63,243 nt of DNA from Butyrivibrio sp. (lineage in GTDB: Bacteria; Bacillota; Clostridia; Lachnospirales; Lachnospiraceae). The DNA lies in assembly GCA_015056495.1 (NCBI GenBank), contig SVGC01000021.1, positions 1-63,243 on the forward strand, given 5' to 3'. The notes below the pieces were generated by a model, which did no database searches, was not told the origin of the DNA, and saw only the letters and a list, made by a program, of their open reading frames with translations. Positions 8,531 through 17,145 of this stretch are shown one piece after another; positions within the stretch are counted from its first letter, which is position 1, and each line of letters starts with the position of its first letter. The translations under genes and the position numbers were made by a program.

Positions 8531-9469
8531 ATGTCACTGGTTTTACAATTTTTATTATTGGTTCTTGGTTTTGCTCTTTTGGTAAAAGGTGCTGACTTCT
8601 TTGTTGATGGTGCGGCAGGCATAGCAAAGAAATTTGGTATTCCGGATCTTGTTATTGGTCTGACTATCGTTGCGATGGGTACAAGTGCCCCAGAGGCGGC
8701 AGTTAGTATTGCAGGTGCTTTTAAAGGCAGTGCAGACATCTCAATTGGTAATGTTGTAGGTAGTAACCTGTTAAATGTGCTTGTAATTCTTGGTCTGGCT
8801 GCAGTTATCATTCCTATTGCCGTTAGTGTATCTACAGTTAAATATGAGATCCCATTTTTGATCGCAATATCAGTTCTGTTCCCAATCCTTGGAATGGATG
8901 GAACAATGAGCAGAATAGACGGAATCATCCTGTGGATCTGCTTTATAGCATATCTTATATATCTGTTTAAGATGGCAAAAAATGGTAAGGAAGAGGAAGA
9001 GTCCTCAGCAAAAGATATTTCAATCCCTATGGCTCTGCTTTTAACAGTTGGCGGTGCTGTAATGATCGTCTTTGGTAGTGATTTTGCTGTTGATTCAGCA
9101 AGTACAATTGCCAGAACCTTTGGTATGAGTGAGAGATTCATTGGTCTTACTATCGTAGCCCTTGGAACATCACTTCCTGAGCTCTTTACATCAGTGACAG
9201 CTGCCAGAAAAGGCAATGCAGATATAGCTATTGGTAACATTGTAGGAAGTAATATTTTTAACTACCTCTTTGTAATTGGAACATCAGCACTTATCATACC
9301 TATCAATTTTGCATCCAACTTCATTGTTGATGCTATAATCGCTCTTGCTGCTGCAGTATTCCTGTGGTTCTGTGTATTCAAGGACAGAGAGCTTGCAAGA
9401 ATTGGTGGTAGCGCGATGCTTATTGGATATGCAGCATATTTTGTATATATTGCATTTATTGCAGTTTAA
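8531..9469 (+). CDS. CaCA-family cation antiporter (YrbG-like), probable Mn2+/Ca2+ exporter
   Basis: This 312-residue membrane protein has two inverted repeats of five helices. The signature alpha-repeats are GTSAPEAAVS with GNVVGSNLLN in the first half and GTSLPELFTS with GNIVGSNIFN in the second, including the acidic cation-binding glutamates. A short charged loop (KNGKEEEESS) separates the halves. AAGGAGG precedes ATG 8531. The family is normally annotated as Na+/Ca2+ exchangers. The Mn2+-sensing riboswitch immediately upstream argues that in this organism manganese is a physiological substrate or at least the inducer. That is an inference from context. Confidence 0.85.
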   Translation: MSLVLQFLLLVLGFALLVKGADFFVDGAAGIAKKFGIPDLVIGLTIVAMGTSAPEAAVSIAGAFKGSADISIGNVVGSNLLNVLVILGLAAVIIPIAVSVSTVKYEIPFLIAISVLFPILGMDGTMSRIDGIILWICFIAYLIYLFKMAKNGKEEEESSAKDISIPMALLLTVGGAVMIVFGSDFAVDSASTIARTFGMSERFIGLTIVALGTSLPELFTSVTAARKGNADIAIGNIVGSNIFNYLFVIGTSALIIPINFASNFIVDAIIALAAAVFLWFCVFKDRELARIGGSAMLIGYAAYFVYIAFIAV

Positions 9470-9484
9470 AAAATGAAAATCCAC

Positions 9485-9513
9485 TTGCATTATTTTTAAT
9501 AATAATGTATTTT
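9485..9513 (+). promoter_or_regulatory. Promoter of the ZTP-riboswitch purine unit
   Basis: TTGCAT (9485-9490), 17 bases, then TATTTT (9508-9513) lie just before the aptamer. Confidence 0.5.
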
Positions 9514-9518
9514 AAAAG

Positions 9519-9631
9519 TGAGCTGTACGACTGGCGGATAAGTGGAGTAAACCACGTGGAGTACAGTTAATATTTCTTTGATTAGCCGACCGCCTGGGCA
9601 CCGTTTGCGAATGGTTCCCAGGCGGTTTTTT
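9519..9631 (+). promoter_or_regulatory. ZTP (pfl) riboswitch with terminator
   Basis: The conserved parts of the pfl motif are present: the first domain with ACTGGCGG and GTGGAGT...ACCACGTGG, and the second with CCGCCTGGGCA. The CCGCCTGGG strand is also the left arm of a perfect 10-bp terminator (9589-9598 with 9617-9626) followed by T6. Binding of ZMP/ZTP (AICAR nucleotides) would stabilise the pseudoknot and block the terminator, so the downstream purine genes are expressed when formyl-tetrahydrofolate is short and ZMP accumulates. Confidence 0.92.
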
Positions 9632-9718
9632 GTATTCTGCATCTTAGTAAAAAAAGTTTGATCTGAGAGTTTTTTTCAGATGATCTAAGGAGCGGCAGTA
9701 CGTTGAAAGGAGTCAGAA

Positions 9719-10426
9719 ATGACAGATTTGATCAAGGAAATAGCAGGAAATGAATACCCAGGACGTGGTATCGTTATTGGTACTACACCAGATGGTAAGT
9801 ATGCAGCATGTGCATATTTTATCATGGGAAGAAGTGAAAACAGCAGAAACAGAGTATTTGTAGAGGATGGAACTGGTATTCGCACACAGGCTTTTGACCC
9901 AGCTAAGCTTGAAGATCCAAGCCTCATCATCTATGCTCCTGTTCGTACACTTGGTAATGACACTATCGTTACTAACGGCGACCAGACAGATACAATCTAT
10001 GATCTTATGAAGGAAGGTCAGACTTTTGAACAGTCTCTTAGAACAAGAGAGTTTGAGCCTGACGCACCTAACTATACACCTAGAATTTCAGGAATCATGC
10101 ACGTTGAAGATGGTAAGTATGATTTCCAGATGTCTATCTTAAAGAGCAATCATGGCGATCCATCATCATGCCAGAGATTTACATACTCATACGAAAATCC
10201 AAAGGCCGGAGAAGGCTATTTTATCCACACATATATGGGCAACGGCAATCCACTTCCAAGCTATGAAGGTGAGCCAACTCTTGTAAATATCGAAGGTGAC
10301 ATTGATACATTTACAGAAAACGTATGGAATGCACTTAACGCTGACAACAAGGTTTCTCTTTTCACAAGATATATTGAAATTGCTACAGGCAAGTATGAGA
10401 GCAGAATTGTAAATAAAAATGATTAA
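9719..10426 (+). CDS. purO: IMP cyclohydrolase, PurO-type fold
   Basis: This 235-residue cytoplasmic enzyme is predicted to close the ring of FAICAR to IMP, the last step of purine synthesis. It belongs to the stand-alone IMP cyclohydrolase family (PurO-like, Ntn-hydrolase-type fold), not the MGS-like N-terminal domain of bifunctional PurH. Supporting sequence is the N-terminal YPGRGIVIG segment, AYFIMGRSENSRNR, and the conserved SNHGDPSS region near residue 145. GAAAGGAG precedes ATG 9719. It is first in a two-gene unit with the AICAR transformylase under a ZTP riboswitch. The symbol follows the archaeal homologue and may differ in local databases. Confidence 0.85.
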   Translation: MTDLIKEIAGNEYPGRGIVIGTTPDGKYAACAYFIMGRSENSRNRVFVEDGTGIRTQAFDPAKLEDPSLIIYAPVRTLGNDTIVTNGDQTDTIYDLMKEGQTFEQSLRTREFEPDAPNYTPRISGIMHVEDGKYDFQMSILKSNHGDPSSCQRFTYSYENPKAGEGYFIHTYMGNGNPLPSYEGEPTLVNIEGDIDTFTENVWNALNADNKVSLFTRYIEIATGKYESRIVNKND

Positions 10427-10503
10427 TATATAGATTCAGAAATCAATAAAATGATTGACTTATGAGAATGCCGGTAAATGGCATGAAAAGGAGAAAAAAC
10501 GGT

Positions 10504-11682
10504 ATGAAAACTTTAGAACTTAAATATGGTTGTAACCCAAATCAGAAGCCTTCAAGCGTATATATGGAGGATGGATCAGACCTTCCTATCGAGGTACTTA
10601 ACGGAAGACCAGGATATATCAACCTGCTTGATGCATTAAACGGATGGCAGCTTGTATCAGAACTTAAAAAGGCTACAGGACTTCCAGCTGCAACTTCTTT
10701 TAAACACGTATCACCAGCTGGTGCTGCAGTAGGTCTTCCTCTTACAGAAGTTGAGAAAAAGATTTACTGGGTTGAGGATATGCCAGACATGACACCACTT
10801 GCTAACGCATATGCAAGAGCAAGAGGCGCAGACAGAATGTCTTCATTTGGTGATTTTATCTCTCTTTCAGATAAGTGTGATCTTGCTACAGCCAAGCTCG
10901 TAAAGAGAGAAGTGTCAGACGGTATCATTGCTCCTGACTATGATGAGGATGCACTTGAACTTCTTAAAGCCAAGAAAAAAGGCAACTATGCAGTTATCAA
11001 GATCGATCCTTCTTATGTTCCAGCTGCTATTGAGAAAAAGCAGGTATTTGGCGTAACCTTTGAACAGGGTCACAACAACTTTGAGATAAATGAAGGACTT
11101 CTCGAGAACATTGTTACAGAGAATAAGGAGCTTCCAGATTCAGCCAAGATCGACCTTATCATCTCTCTTATCACTCTTAAGTATACTCAGTCCAATTCTG
11201 TATGCTATGTAAAGGGTGGACAGGCAATAGGTATTGGCGCTGGACAGCAGTCACGTATCCACTGTACAAGACTTGCAGGAAGCAAAGCTGACAACTGGTT
11301 CCTTCGTCAGGCTCCACAGGTTCTTGAACTTCCATTCCTTGATACAATCGGTCGTCCAGACAGAGATAACTCAATCGACCTCTATATCGGTGAAGATTAC
11401 ATGGATGTTCTTGAAGATGGTAAATGGCAGAAGATCTTTAAGACCAAGCCTGAAGTATTTACAGCAGCAGACAAGAAAGCATGGCTTGCTAAAAATACAG
11501 ATGTTGCCCTTGGTTCAGATGCATTTTTCCCATTTGGAGATAATATCGAAAGAGCATTCAGAAGTGGCGTAAAATATGTTGCTCAGCCAGGCGGTTCTGT
11601 TCGTGACGACAACGTTATCGAAGCAGCAAACAGCCACAACATGGTAATGGCATTTACAGGGATGAGATTATTCCATCATTGA
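10504..11682 (+). CDS. purH: AICAR transformylase, stand-alone
   Basis: This 392-residue cytoplasmic enzyme transfers a formyl group from 10-formyl-THF to AICAR (ZMP), giving FAICAR. It corresponds to the C-terminal AICARFT domain of PurH without the cyclohydrolase domain. Key stretches are KYGCNPNQ at the start, SFKHVSPAGAA with the catalytic Lys-His, and the C-terminal SDAFFPF, QPGGSVRD and GMRLFHH. I set the start at ATG 10504 because AAAGGAG (10487-10493) is correctly spaced; the in-frame ATG at 10462 has no such site and adds a non-conserved segment. It follows the IMP cyclohydrolase by 77 bases, so the operon supplies both activities of normal PurH as two proteins. Confidence 0.92.
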   Translation: MKTLELKYGCNPNQKPSSVYMEDGSDLPIEVLNGRPGYINLLDALNGWQLVSELKKATGLPAATSFKHVSPAGAAVGLPLTEVEKKIYWVEDMPDMTPLANAYARARGADRMSSFGDFISLSDKCDLATAKLVKREVSDGIIAPDYDEDALELLKAKKKGNYAVIKIDPSYVPAAIEKKQVFGVTFEQGHNNFEINEGLLENIVTENKELPDSAKIDLIISLITLKYTQSNSVCYVKGGQAIGIGAGQQSRIHCTRLAGSKADNWFLRQAPQVLELPFLDTIGRPDRDNSIDLYIGEDYMDVLEDGKWQKIFKTKPEVFTAADKKAWLAKNTDVALGSDAFFPFGDNIERAFRSGVKYVAQPGGSVRDDNVIEAANSHNMVMAFTGMRLFHH

Positions 11683-11703
11683 TCATTTTCACAGATGATC
11701 GCA

Positions 11704-11777
11704 GTGAGTCACTGGGGACGTATCAGAATGACTCATTGCATACAATGAGTCATTCTGATACGTCCCCGGTGACTCAC
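11704..11777. repeat. REP-like palindrome, GGGGACG core with GTGAGTCAC ends
   Basis: A 74-base near-perfect inverted repeat has ends GTGAGTCAC/GTGACTCAC, the GGGGACG core and an inner arm TATCAGAATGACTCATTG. It shares the GGGGACG core with the 31-mer palindromes elsewhere in the window but has different arms. Confidence 0.8.
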
Positions 11778-11821
11778 AAAAAAGCACCCTACGGGAAATT
11801 GTTATTCCTGGCAGGGTGCTT
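11778..11821 (-). terminator. Terminator of the EAL-protein gene
   Basis: AAGCACCCT pairs with AGGGTGCTT. Read on the minus strand it is followed by T6, just past the stop of the EAL gene. It may also act weakly for the purine operon. Confidence 0.75.
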
Positions 11822-11827
11822 GATCTT

Positions 11828-13741
11828 TTATTTGACTGGTTTAGAAAACTCAGTAGCAACATAGGATATAAAATCATCTATAGGCAGAGCTTTTGAATAA
11901 TAGTGCCCTTGCAGGAAGTCACAGCCTATATCTTTCATAACATCAGCCATATGTCCGGTTTCGATCCCTTCTGCTGTAACGCTGAATCCCATTTCTTTGA
12001 ACGCATGGACCATTGTAGGTATTATCTCATCCGGATCGTTACAGTATGACCATACAAGTTCCATATCTAATTTGATATTTATAAATGGGCAGGTCTTTAT
12101 TCGTGTAAGATTTGAATAACCTTTGCCATAATCATCAAGTACAAAATTAAAGCCTTTTTCATTTAAACTGCGTATCTGTTTCTTCATACTGGTAACATCT
12201 GTCATGGATTCTTCTGTAATTTCTAAATGAATGAGATTAGGATTTATGCCATATTTTTTGACTATTGAGCTATAGTCATCTGCCAGATCAGTTATAAGGA
12301 ACTGAGTAGGAGACAAGTTGACATTGATCCAATTGATTCCCATGCTTGTAATATTGCTATATTTAATGAACTCGCAGGTCTTTGCAAATATTTGTCTACC
12401 GATGTTACTGATATTACCATTTTTTTCTGCTATAGGGATGAAGTCATTTGGCGTTATGATATAGCCGTCTTCATCATATATTCTTGCCAACGCTTCAGCA
12501 CCGACAATCCTGGAAGTGGAAGCCTGGATTATTGGCTGGAAATAGACTTCAACTAAGTTGTTTTCCAAAGCATTTTCAAGAGCCTTCTTTACAAATACGT
12601 CTTTTTCAACTGATTTTAAGTCATCATCTGACGCAACAAGGCATTCATGAGTGTTTTGCTTGTCAGATTTTTCAAGGACATTTAGAAGAGTGTTAAAAAA
12701 TATATCAGCTGAATAGTCTTCATTTTCTACTTGCAGAGATGCAAAATTAACATCCAGATACAGTTCTGTATCAGTGGATTTCCATGGTTCCTTGAATCTT
12801 TCTCTTAGTTTTTCAATTATAGTATCCATATTGGTAAGTCTATTTCCAATAATGATAAATCGTCCATTTCTATTGTAAAAGAAGAATGCTCTTTTAAATT
12901 TTTTATTAAGATATCTTCCTATAAGTCGAAGACCATTATCCATTTGCTTCGCACCATATATTTTTCGGGTATCTTCATAATTGTGTATGATAAATCCAGA
13001 GTATTTATGGTCTTTGATCCTGTTGATCTCATTTATGTACAGGCGAAGACTCAGGGTATTAAATACATAAGCTCGTTGATCTATATAAATGTCAGGATTT
13101 TCGAAAGACAGATATATTATGATCATTGCAAGTATACAAAAAGTATCCATTATAAGATAGGTCGGGAAGACTTTTCGAATAATAGCCCCTACTAATAATG
13201 TAAAGTTAAAACCCATAGAAGCGAAAAAGGAAGAGGTTCGCAAGAAATAAGACCTTCTGTATATTACGATAGCAAAGGATACTATTATATAGAAAAATAC
13301 CATTGCATAAAGGTAGTCAATCAGGAAACCATGATGAAATCCGTCATCTTCTATGGAAAAAATAGCCTTGCTCCAAGGACTTGAAATTGTTAAAGCTAGT
13401 GACAGAAAGAATGGTATTCGTAATAATATGCCGATGCTGGGATAATCTTTTAGCCTGAGTTGTGTAATTGTTGCTGTGTAATAATAGAATGCAAAAGATC
13501 TTAGAAAGAAGAAAATATAAAAAGAGCCATTGGCAAAATAAAGAAATGGGACTGAGAAATTGTTATATTCCATATCCACATAGCTGGATAGGATGTCTGT
13601 TGAAATAACAAGACCCTCGATCAATAAAAGGTCAAAAAAAGCAATGCTTCTTCTTAAGGGAAGCCTGGGCAGAAAAATATAGTAACTTAAAAATATAATA
13701 AGCACTAAAAGACTAGGAAGGACAGATCTAAAATCATACAT
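11828..13741 (-). CDS. Membrane c-di-GMP phosphodiesterase (degenerate GGDEF plus EAL)
   Basis: This 637-residue protein likely degrades the second messenger cyclic di-GMP. The first ~210 residues contain about seven membrane segments (a membrane sensor). Residues ~225-365 resemble a GGDEF domain but have NRNGRF (289-294) where the GGDEF motif belongs, so no cyclase activity is expected. Residues ~385-630 are an EAL domain with intact catalytic positions: Glu416 in EAL, NVNLS near 476, Glu507 in LEITE, Asp536-Asp537 in DDYGKGYS, Lys557, and Glu591 in AEGIE. The start is the ATG at 13741, preceded by AGGAG; a TTG 21 bases upstream overlaps that site. It is a single-gene unit with its own promoter. 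Confidence 0.88.
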   Translation of the reverse strand: MYDFRSVLPSLLVLIIFLSYYIFLPRLPLRRSIAFFDLLLIEGLVISTDILSSYVDMEYNNFSVPFLYFANGSFYIFFFLRSFAFYYYTATITQLRLKDYPSIGILLRIPFFLSLALTISSPWSKAIFSIEDDGFHHGFLIDYLYAMVFFYIIVSFAIVIYRRSYFLRTSSFFASMGFNFTLLVGAIIRKVFPTYLIMDTFCILAMIIIYLSFENPDIYIDQRAYVFNTLSLRLYINEINRIKDHKYSGFIIHNYEDTRKIYGAKQMDNGLRLIGRYLNKKFKRAFFFYNRNGRFIIIGNRLTNMDTIIEKLRERFKEPWKSTDTELYLDVNFASLQVENEDYSADIFFNTLLNVLEKSDKQNTHECLVASDDDLKSVEKDVFVKKALENALENNLVEVYFQPIIQASTSRIVGAEALARIYDEDGYIITPNDFIPIAEKNGNISNIGRQIFAKTCEFIKYSNITSMGINWINVNLSPTQFLITDLADDYSSIVKKYGINPNLIHLEITEESMTDVTSMKKQIRSLNEKGFNFVLDDYGKGYSNLTRIKTCPFINIKLDMELVWSYCNDPDEIIPTMVHAFKEMGFSVTAEGIETGHMADVMKDIGCDFLQGHYYSKALPIDDFISYVATEFSKPVK

Positions 13742-13778
13742 AGGGACTGCTCCTATAATCAATATTCCGATAACTTTA

Positions 13779-13807
13779 ATTTTATTGTATGTTAAGATAA
13801 GCGTAAA
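13779..13807 (-). promoter_or_regulatory. Promoter of the EAL-protein gene
   Basis: On the minus strand TTTACG (13807-13802), 17 bases, then TAAAAT (13784-13779). Confidence 0.5.
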
Positions 13808-13821
13808 TTCAATAGCTATAT

Positions 13822-13887
13822 TTTGACCCCATAACCCCGTCCCCTGGGGTCAAAAAATGACCCTAGGGGACGGGGTTATGGGGTCAT
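13822..13887. repeat. REP-like palindrome pair, GGGGACG core
   Basis: Two arms, 13822-13854 and 13857-13887, are inverted and almost abutting. Both have the GGGGACGGGGTTATGGGGTCA form, a TTAT variant of the 4823 copy, so this is a compact self-complementary hairpin. Confidence 0.85.
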
Positions 13888-14020
13888 TTTACATTGATAT
13901 AGTTTATACCTATAACTAATGATAGTATAAACATATATATTATAATAATTGTCATAGAACCTAAAAAAATATAAAATTACCATATAATAAAGAAAAGCAC
14001 TATGAAGCAACGGAGACAGT

Positions 14021-14878
14021 ATGGCAATAATTAATAAGCATGGAAAACAAATTGAATTTTCTTGTGAGGTTTTTCCTCCAAAAAAAGATTTGAATATAAG
14101 TGGAATTTATGACACATTAAATTCAATCAAAGAATTAGAACCTGATTTCATCAGTGTTACTTATGGTGCAGGTGGAAGTAATAGCAAAAAAACTTCAGAG
14201 ATTGCTTCTTATATTCAGAACAGTTGCAATATCAATGCTCTTGCACATCTTACAGCAGTGGGTGTTACCCCGGAAAAATTGCAGAGTCTTTTAAATGAAT
14301 ATAAGGAAAATGGTATTAAAAGAATACTAGCCCTTAGAGGTGATAAGCCAAGGGATATGACAGACGCTGACTTTGCAAACAGGCATTATAAGTACGCCAG
14401 TGATATTGTAAAAGAGATATTTGAATTTGGCGGATTTCATATCTATGGTGCCTGTTATCCTGAAAAACATCCGGAAGCATCTTCTCTTGATGAGGATATA
14501 AAGCATATCAAGGAAAAAGTGGATCTTGGTGTAAGTGGGCTTATTACTCAGATGTTTTTTGATAATGAAAAATTGTACAGTTATCTAGATAAGCTTGATA
14601 AAGCAGGAATACATGTGGCAATTCATGCAGGTATAATGCCTATTACCGCGGCTAATCAGCTTGGAACCAGTGTGTCCTTGTCAGGTTCTTCTATACCTAC
14701 AGCCCTCAGTAACCTGATTTCAGAGCATGCAGATGATCCGGCTGGAATGAAAGAAGCCGGTGTAGAATATGCTATTCGTCAGATTGAGGATCTTATAGCA
14801 CATGGAATAGATGGCATTCATTTATATAGCATGAATAAGGCTGATATTACTAAGCAGATTGTAGAAGCTGTAAAATAA
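14021..14878 (+). CDS. metF: 5,10-methylenetetrahydrofolate reductase
   Basis: This 285-residue flavoprotein of (beta/alpha)8 fold reduces methylene-THF to methyl-THF for methionine synthesis and one-carbon flow. It begins with the family's FSCEVFPPK motif (residues ~14-22), then SVTYGAGGS, HLTAVG, and ALRGDKP (FAD and folate binding). Length matches bacterial MetF. A short ribosome site CGGAG precedes ATG 14021. It is monocistronic: the next gene converges on it across a bidirectional terminator. A possible promoter is TTGATA (13894-13899) with TAATGA (13917-13922). Confidence 0.9.
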   Translation: MAIINKHGKQIEFSCEVFPPKKDLNISGIYDTLNSIKELEPDFISVTYGAGGSNSKKTSEIASYIQNSCNINALAHLTAVGVTPEKLQSLLNEYKENGIKRILALRGDKPRDMTDADFANRHYKYASDIVKEIFEFGGFHIYGACYPEKHPEASSLDEDIKHIKEKVDLGVSGLITQMFFDNEKLYSYLDKLDKAGIHVAIHAGIMPITAANQLGTSVSLSGSSIPTALSNLISEHADDPAGMKEAGVEYAIRQIEDLIAHGIDGIHLYSMNKADITKQIVEAVK

Positions 14879-14890
14879 TTGTTTAACTAA

Positions 14891-14965
14891 AAAGAGTCCC
14901 TTGTGACGCATCACATGATCCGTTAAAAAAAGAATCATGTGACGCCCCAAGGGACTTTCTTTTTT
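14891..14965. terminator. Bidirectional terminator between metF and helD
   Basis: AAAG.GTCCCTT pairs with AAGGGACTTT around an inner ATCACATGAT/ATCATGTGA stem, followed by a T-rich tract to 14965. Its two-level palindrome resembles the REP-like repeats but lacks the GGGGACG core. Confidence 0.75.
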
Positions 14966-14970
14966 TGCTT

Positions 14971-17022
14971 TTACCTTTTTACTTTTTCTGCAAGTTCACC
15001 CTTGGCAAGTATTGCCAGATGCTGTGTGGCACGGGACATTGCAGTGTACAGACAGTGATTACCAAGTTCATCATTTGGATATGTGTCTGCATCAACATCT
15101 GCAAGGATTACATGGTCAAATTCCAATCCCTTAGCCAGTGTGAGCTCTATGAGAAATGCTCCGTTTTTTGGAAGCGCATCCTGAACAGAGATTTCTGTTG
15201 GAGCACTGTCACCAAGGCCTGCAATTATTTTTTCCATATTAAGCGGATTTCTACAGATGACTGCAGTAAGTCCGTCTCTCTTTCCATATTCATCGATCAG
15301 TGACTTTAGCTCGTTGAAATAGTCTTTATCATTATCACATACTTTTACGATAGTCTTTTCGCCCGGGCGTTTTACTGATGATACCTGCATCTTCTTTTCT
15401 TCAGGAAGGATAGAAGCAAACATATCAGTGATTTCCGGAGAACTTCGGTAGCTGGTCATAAGTGGGAGCTCAACAAATTTCTTCTTGGCAGCAGTTGCCA
15501 TTTCTTCTATTTCAGCAAAAGAAATAGTGCCTTTTCTGATGGCCTGAAATTCATCTCCAAGTAGCATGAAACGAGCATTTGGGAAGTATTTGCTAAATAC
15601 TTTCATCTGAGCCATTGTGTAATCCTGGACCTCGTCGATCATTACATAGCGTATGTTTCGATCGCAGGCACCTGTAAGTTCCATCTTGGTGTATAGCCAC
15701 TCTGCAGCAGTGATATTTGGTCTGCCAAGGAGTCTCTGAGCAACTTTTTTAACATTTACAAAGCCGCAATTCTTTATTGCTTTGAGGGCTCCGCCAAAAT
15801 CGTTCTCGATACGCTTTTCTTCAGCGGTATCTGACTTAGGCTTTGAGGATGGCTCCTCTTCATCATTGTCATTCTGACTATTCTTAAGTATGTTCTTGGC
15901 TCTGTGCTCAAGTTCATCAGATACAGTCTGGATAAGCCTCATGCCCATTGGAAATTGGCTAAACTCTCTTACTACTGAGAGAACTTCAGCCTTAGACATA
16001 ACAAGTCTTTCCTTTTGGTAGATGTCTGTGAAATCATCAATTTCAGGAGTCAGTGTCTGAAGACCTTCACGGATTTTATCAATGCTGTCTGTATCTGTGT
16101 AGTCAAAAGCCTTATCGTTGAATGGCACATGTACCATTTCAAGGAATTCCTGCCATGTTACGGTGATAGGATTGGACTCTCCCAGGTCAGGAAGTACATT
16201 GTCAATGTAATCACGGAACACCGGATTCAATGTCATCAGGCATACCTGATCAGGGCGCAGAGTATCTCTTTTCTGGTAAAAAAGGTAAGCGATACGCTGC
16301 AACAGTACAGAAGTCTTACCACTTCCTGCAATACCATTTACAAGCAGTACAGGTACATCCGGGTATCGGATCACAGTATTCTGTTCTTTCTGAATTGTAG
16401 CTGTTATTGCCTGCATCTTGTCAGAACGTGTCTGAGATAAAGACTGCAGGAGCATTGGATCTTCAATAGCTATCTGTGTGTCAAAATATGAGATCAGCTT
16501 ACTTTTCTCAAGTTCAAATTGACGTCTGAGCTGCAGATCAACAGGAATCTCTCTGTCTTCGACAGTATAGTGTGTCTGACCGTTTTCCTGATTGTAATAA
16601 ACCTCTGCAATAGGAGATCTCCAGTCAATTATCATCTGGTCATAGCCATTTTCAGAGATGGCAGCTCTTCCTATATAGTAGCTCTCAGGCTCTTCAGTAG
16701 GGTCGAACTGCAATGTGATCTTGGCAAAATAAGGTGACTCAAGGAGTTTATTGACTATACGAAGTCTTTTTCCAAGTGAATTGCTTTCGATATTATATGT
16801 ATCGATGTAGCGGTTCCACACTTCAATTTCGCCAAGTGTCTCCATGGTGGTCTCATCATCTGCATAGTCAAGACGGATATTATCGCGGATATCATTTTTT
16901 TCATCAGATGCTTTCTCATCAAGAGCAGCGATCTGTTCTTCGATATCCTTTTTCATTTCAAGCAGTTTGTTATATGTAGTTGTTAAGTTTTCTTGTTCCA
17001 GATCAAATACTTCTTTTTCCAT
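14971..17022 (-). CDS. helD: HelD-type superfamily I helicase (RNA polymerase recycling)
   Basis: This 683-residue protein is a UvrD/Rep-like ATPase with the N-terminal coiled coil (residues 1-95, highly charged) that distinguishes HelD, followed by the conserved RAAISENGYDQM and IIDWRSPIAEVYY region. Walker A is NGIAGSGKT (229-237), and the DExx box is MIDEVQDYT. HelD inserts its arms into RNA polymerase and uses ATP to free stalled enzyme from DNA, and in some species it protects against rifampicin. It lies 123 bases downstream of the tRNA-dihydrouridine synthase gene on the same strand and may be co-transcribed. The ATG at 17022 has only a weak ribosome site (GTGAGA). Confidence 0.88.
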   Translation of the reverse strand: MEKEVFDLEQENLTTTYNKLLEMKKDIEEQIAALDEKASDEKNDIRDNIRLDYADDETTMETLGEIEVWNRYIDTYNIESNSLGKRLRIVNKLLESPYFAKITLQFDPTEEPESYYIGRAAISENGYDQMIIDWRSPIAEVYYNQENGQTHYTVEDREIPVDLQLRRQFELEKSKLISYFDTQIAIEDPMLLQSLSQTRSDKMQAITATIQKEQNTVIRYPDVPVLLVNGIAGSGKTSVLLQRIAYLFYQKRDTLRPDQVCLMTLNPVFRDYIDNVLPDLGESNPITVTWQEFLEMVHVPFNDKAFDYTDTDSIDKIREGLQTLTPEIDDFTDIYQKERLVMSKAEVLSVVREFSQFPMGMRLIQTVSDELEHRAKNILKNSQNDNDEEEPSSKPKSDTAEEKRIENDFGGALKAIKNCGFVNVKKVAQRLLGRPNITAAEWLYTKMELTGACDRNIRYVMIDEVQDYTMAQMKVFSKYFPNARFMLLGDEFQAIRKGTISFAEIEEMATAAKKKFVELPLMTSYRSSPEITDMFASILPEEKKMQVSSVKRPGEKTIVKVCDNDKDYFNELKSLIDEYGKRDGLTAVICRNPLNMEKIIAGLGDSAPTEISVQDALPKNGAFLIELTLAKGLEFDHVILADVDADTYPNDELGNHCLYTAMSRATQHLAILAKGELAEKVKR

Positions 17023-17145
17023 AATTCATTCTCACTATATCGGGTATGGGTTATTTGTGTATTTAATAAGTATAACATATTTGTAAAGGTGTATATTCTT
17101 GTAAGATCGATTAGAAATCTGCACTGGTTCACTAAATGGTTTTTG

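Noticed and set aside
8485..9240. 251-codon open frame on the minus strand
   Set aside because: It is antisense to the CaCA antiporter, which has a good ribosome site, a riboswitch and family motifs.
13258..13741. Frameshift or truncation in the EAL protein's membrane part
   Set aside because: The frame is continuous, with about seven plausible membrane segments and a good ribosome site.
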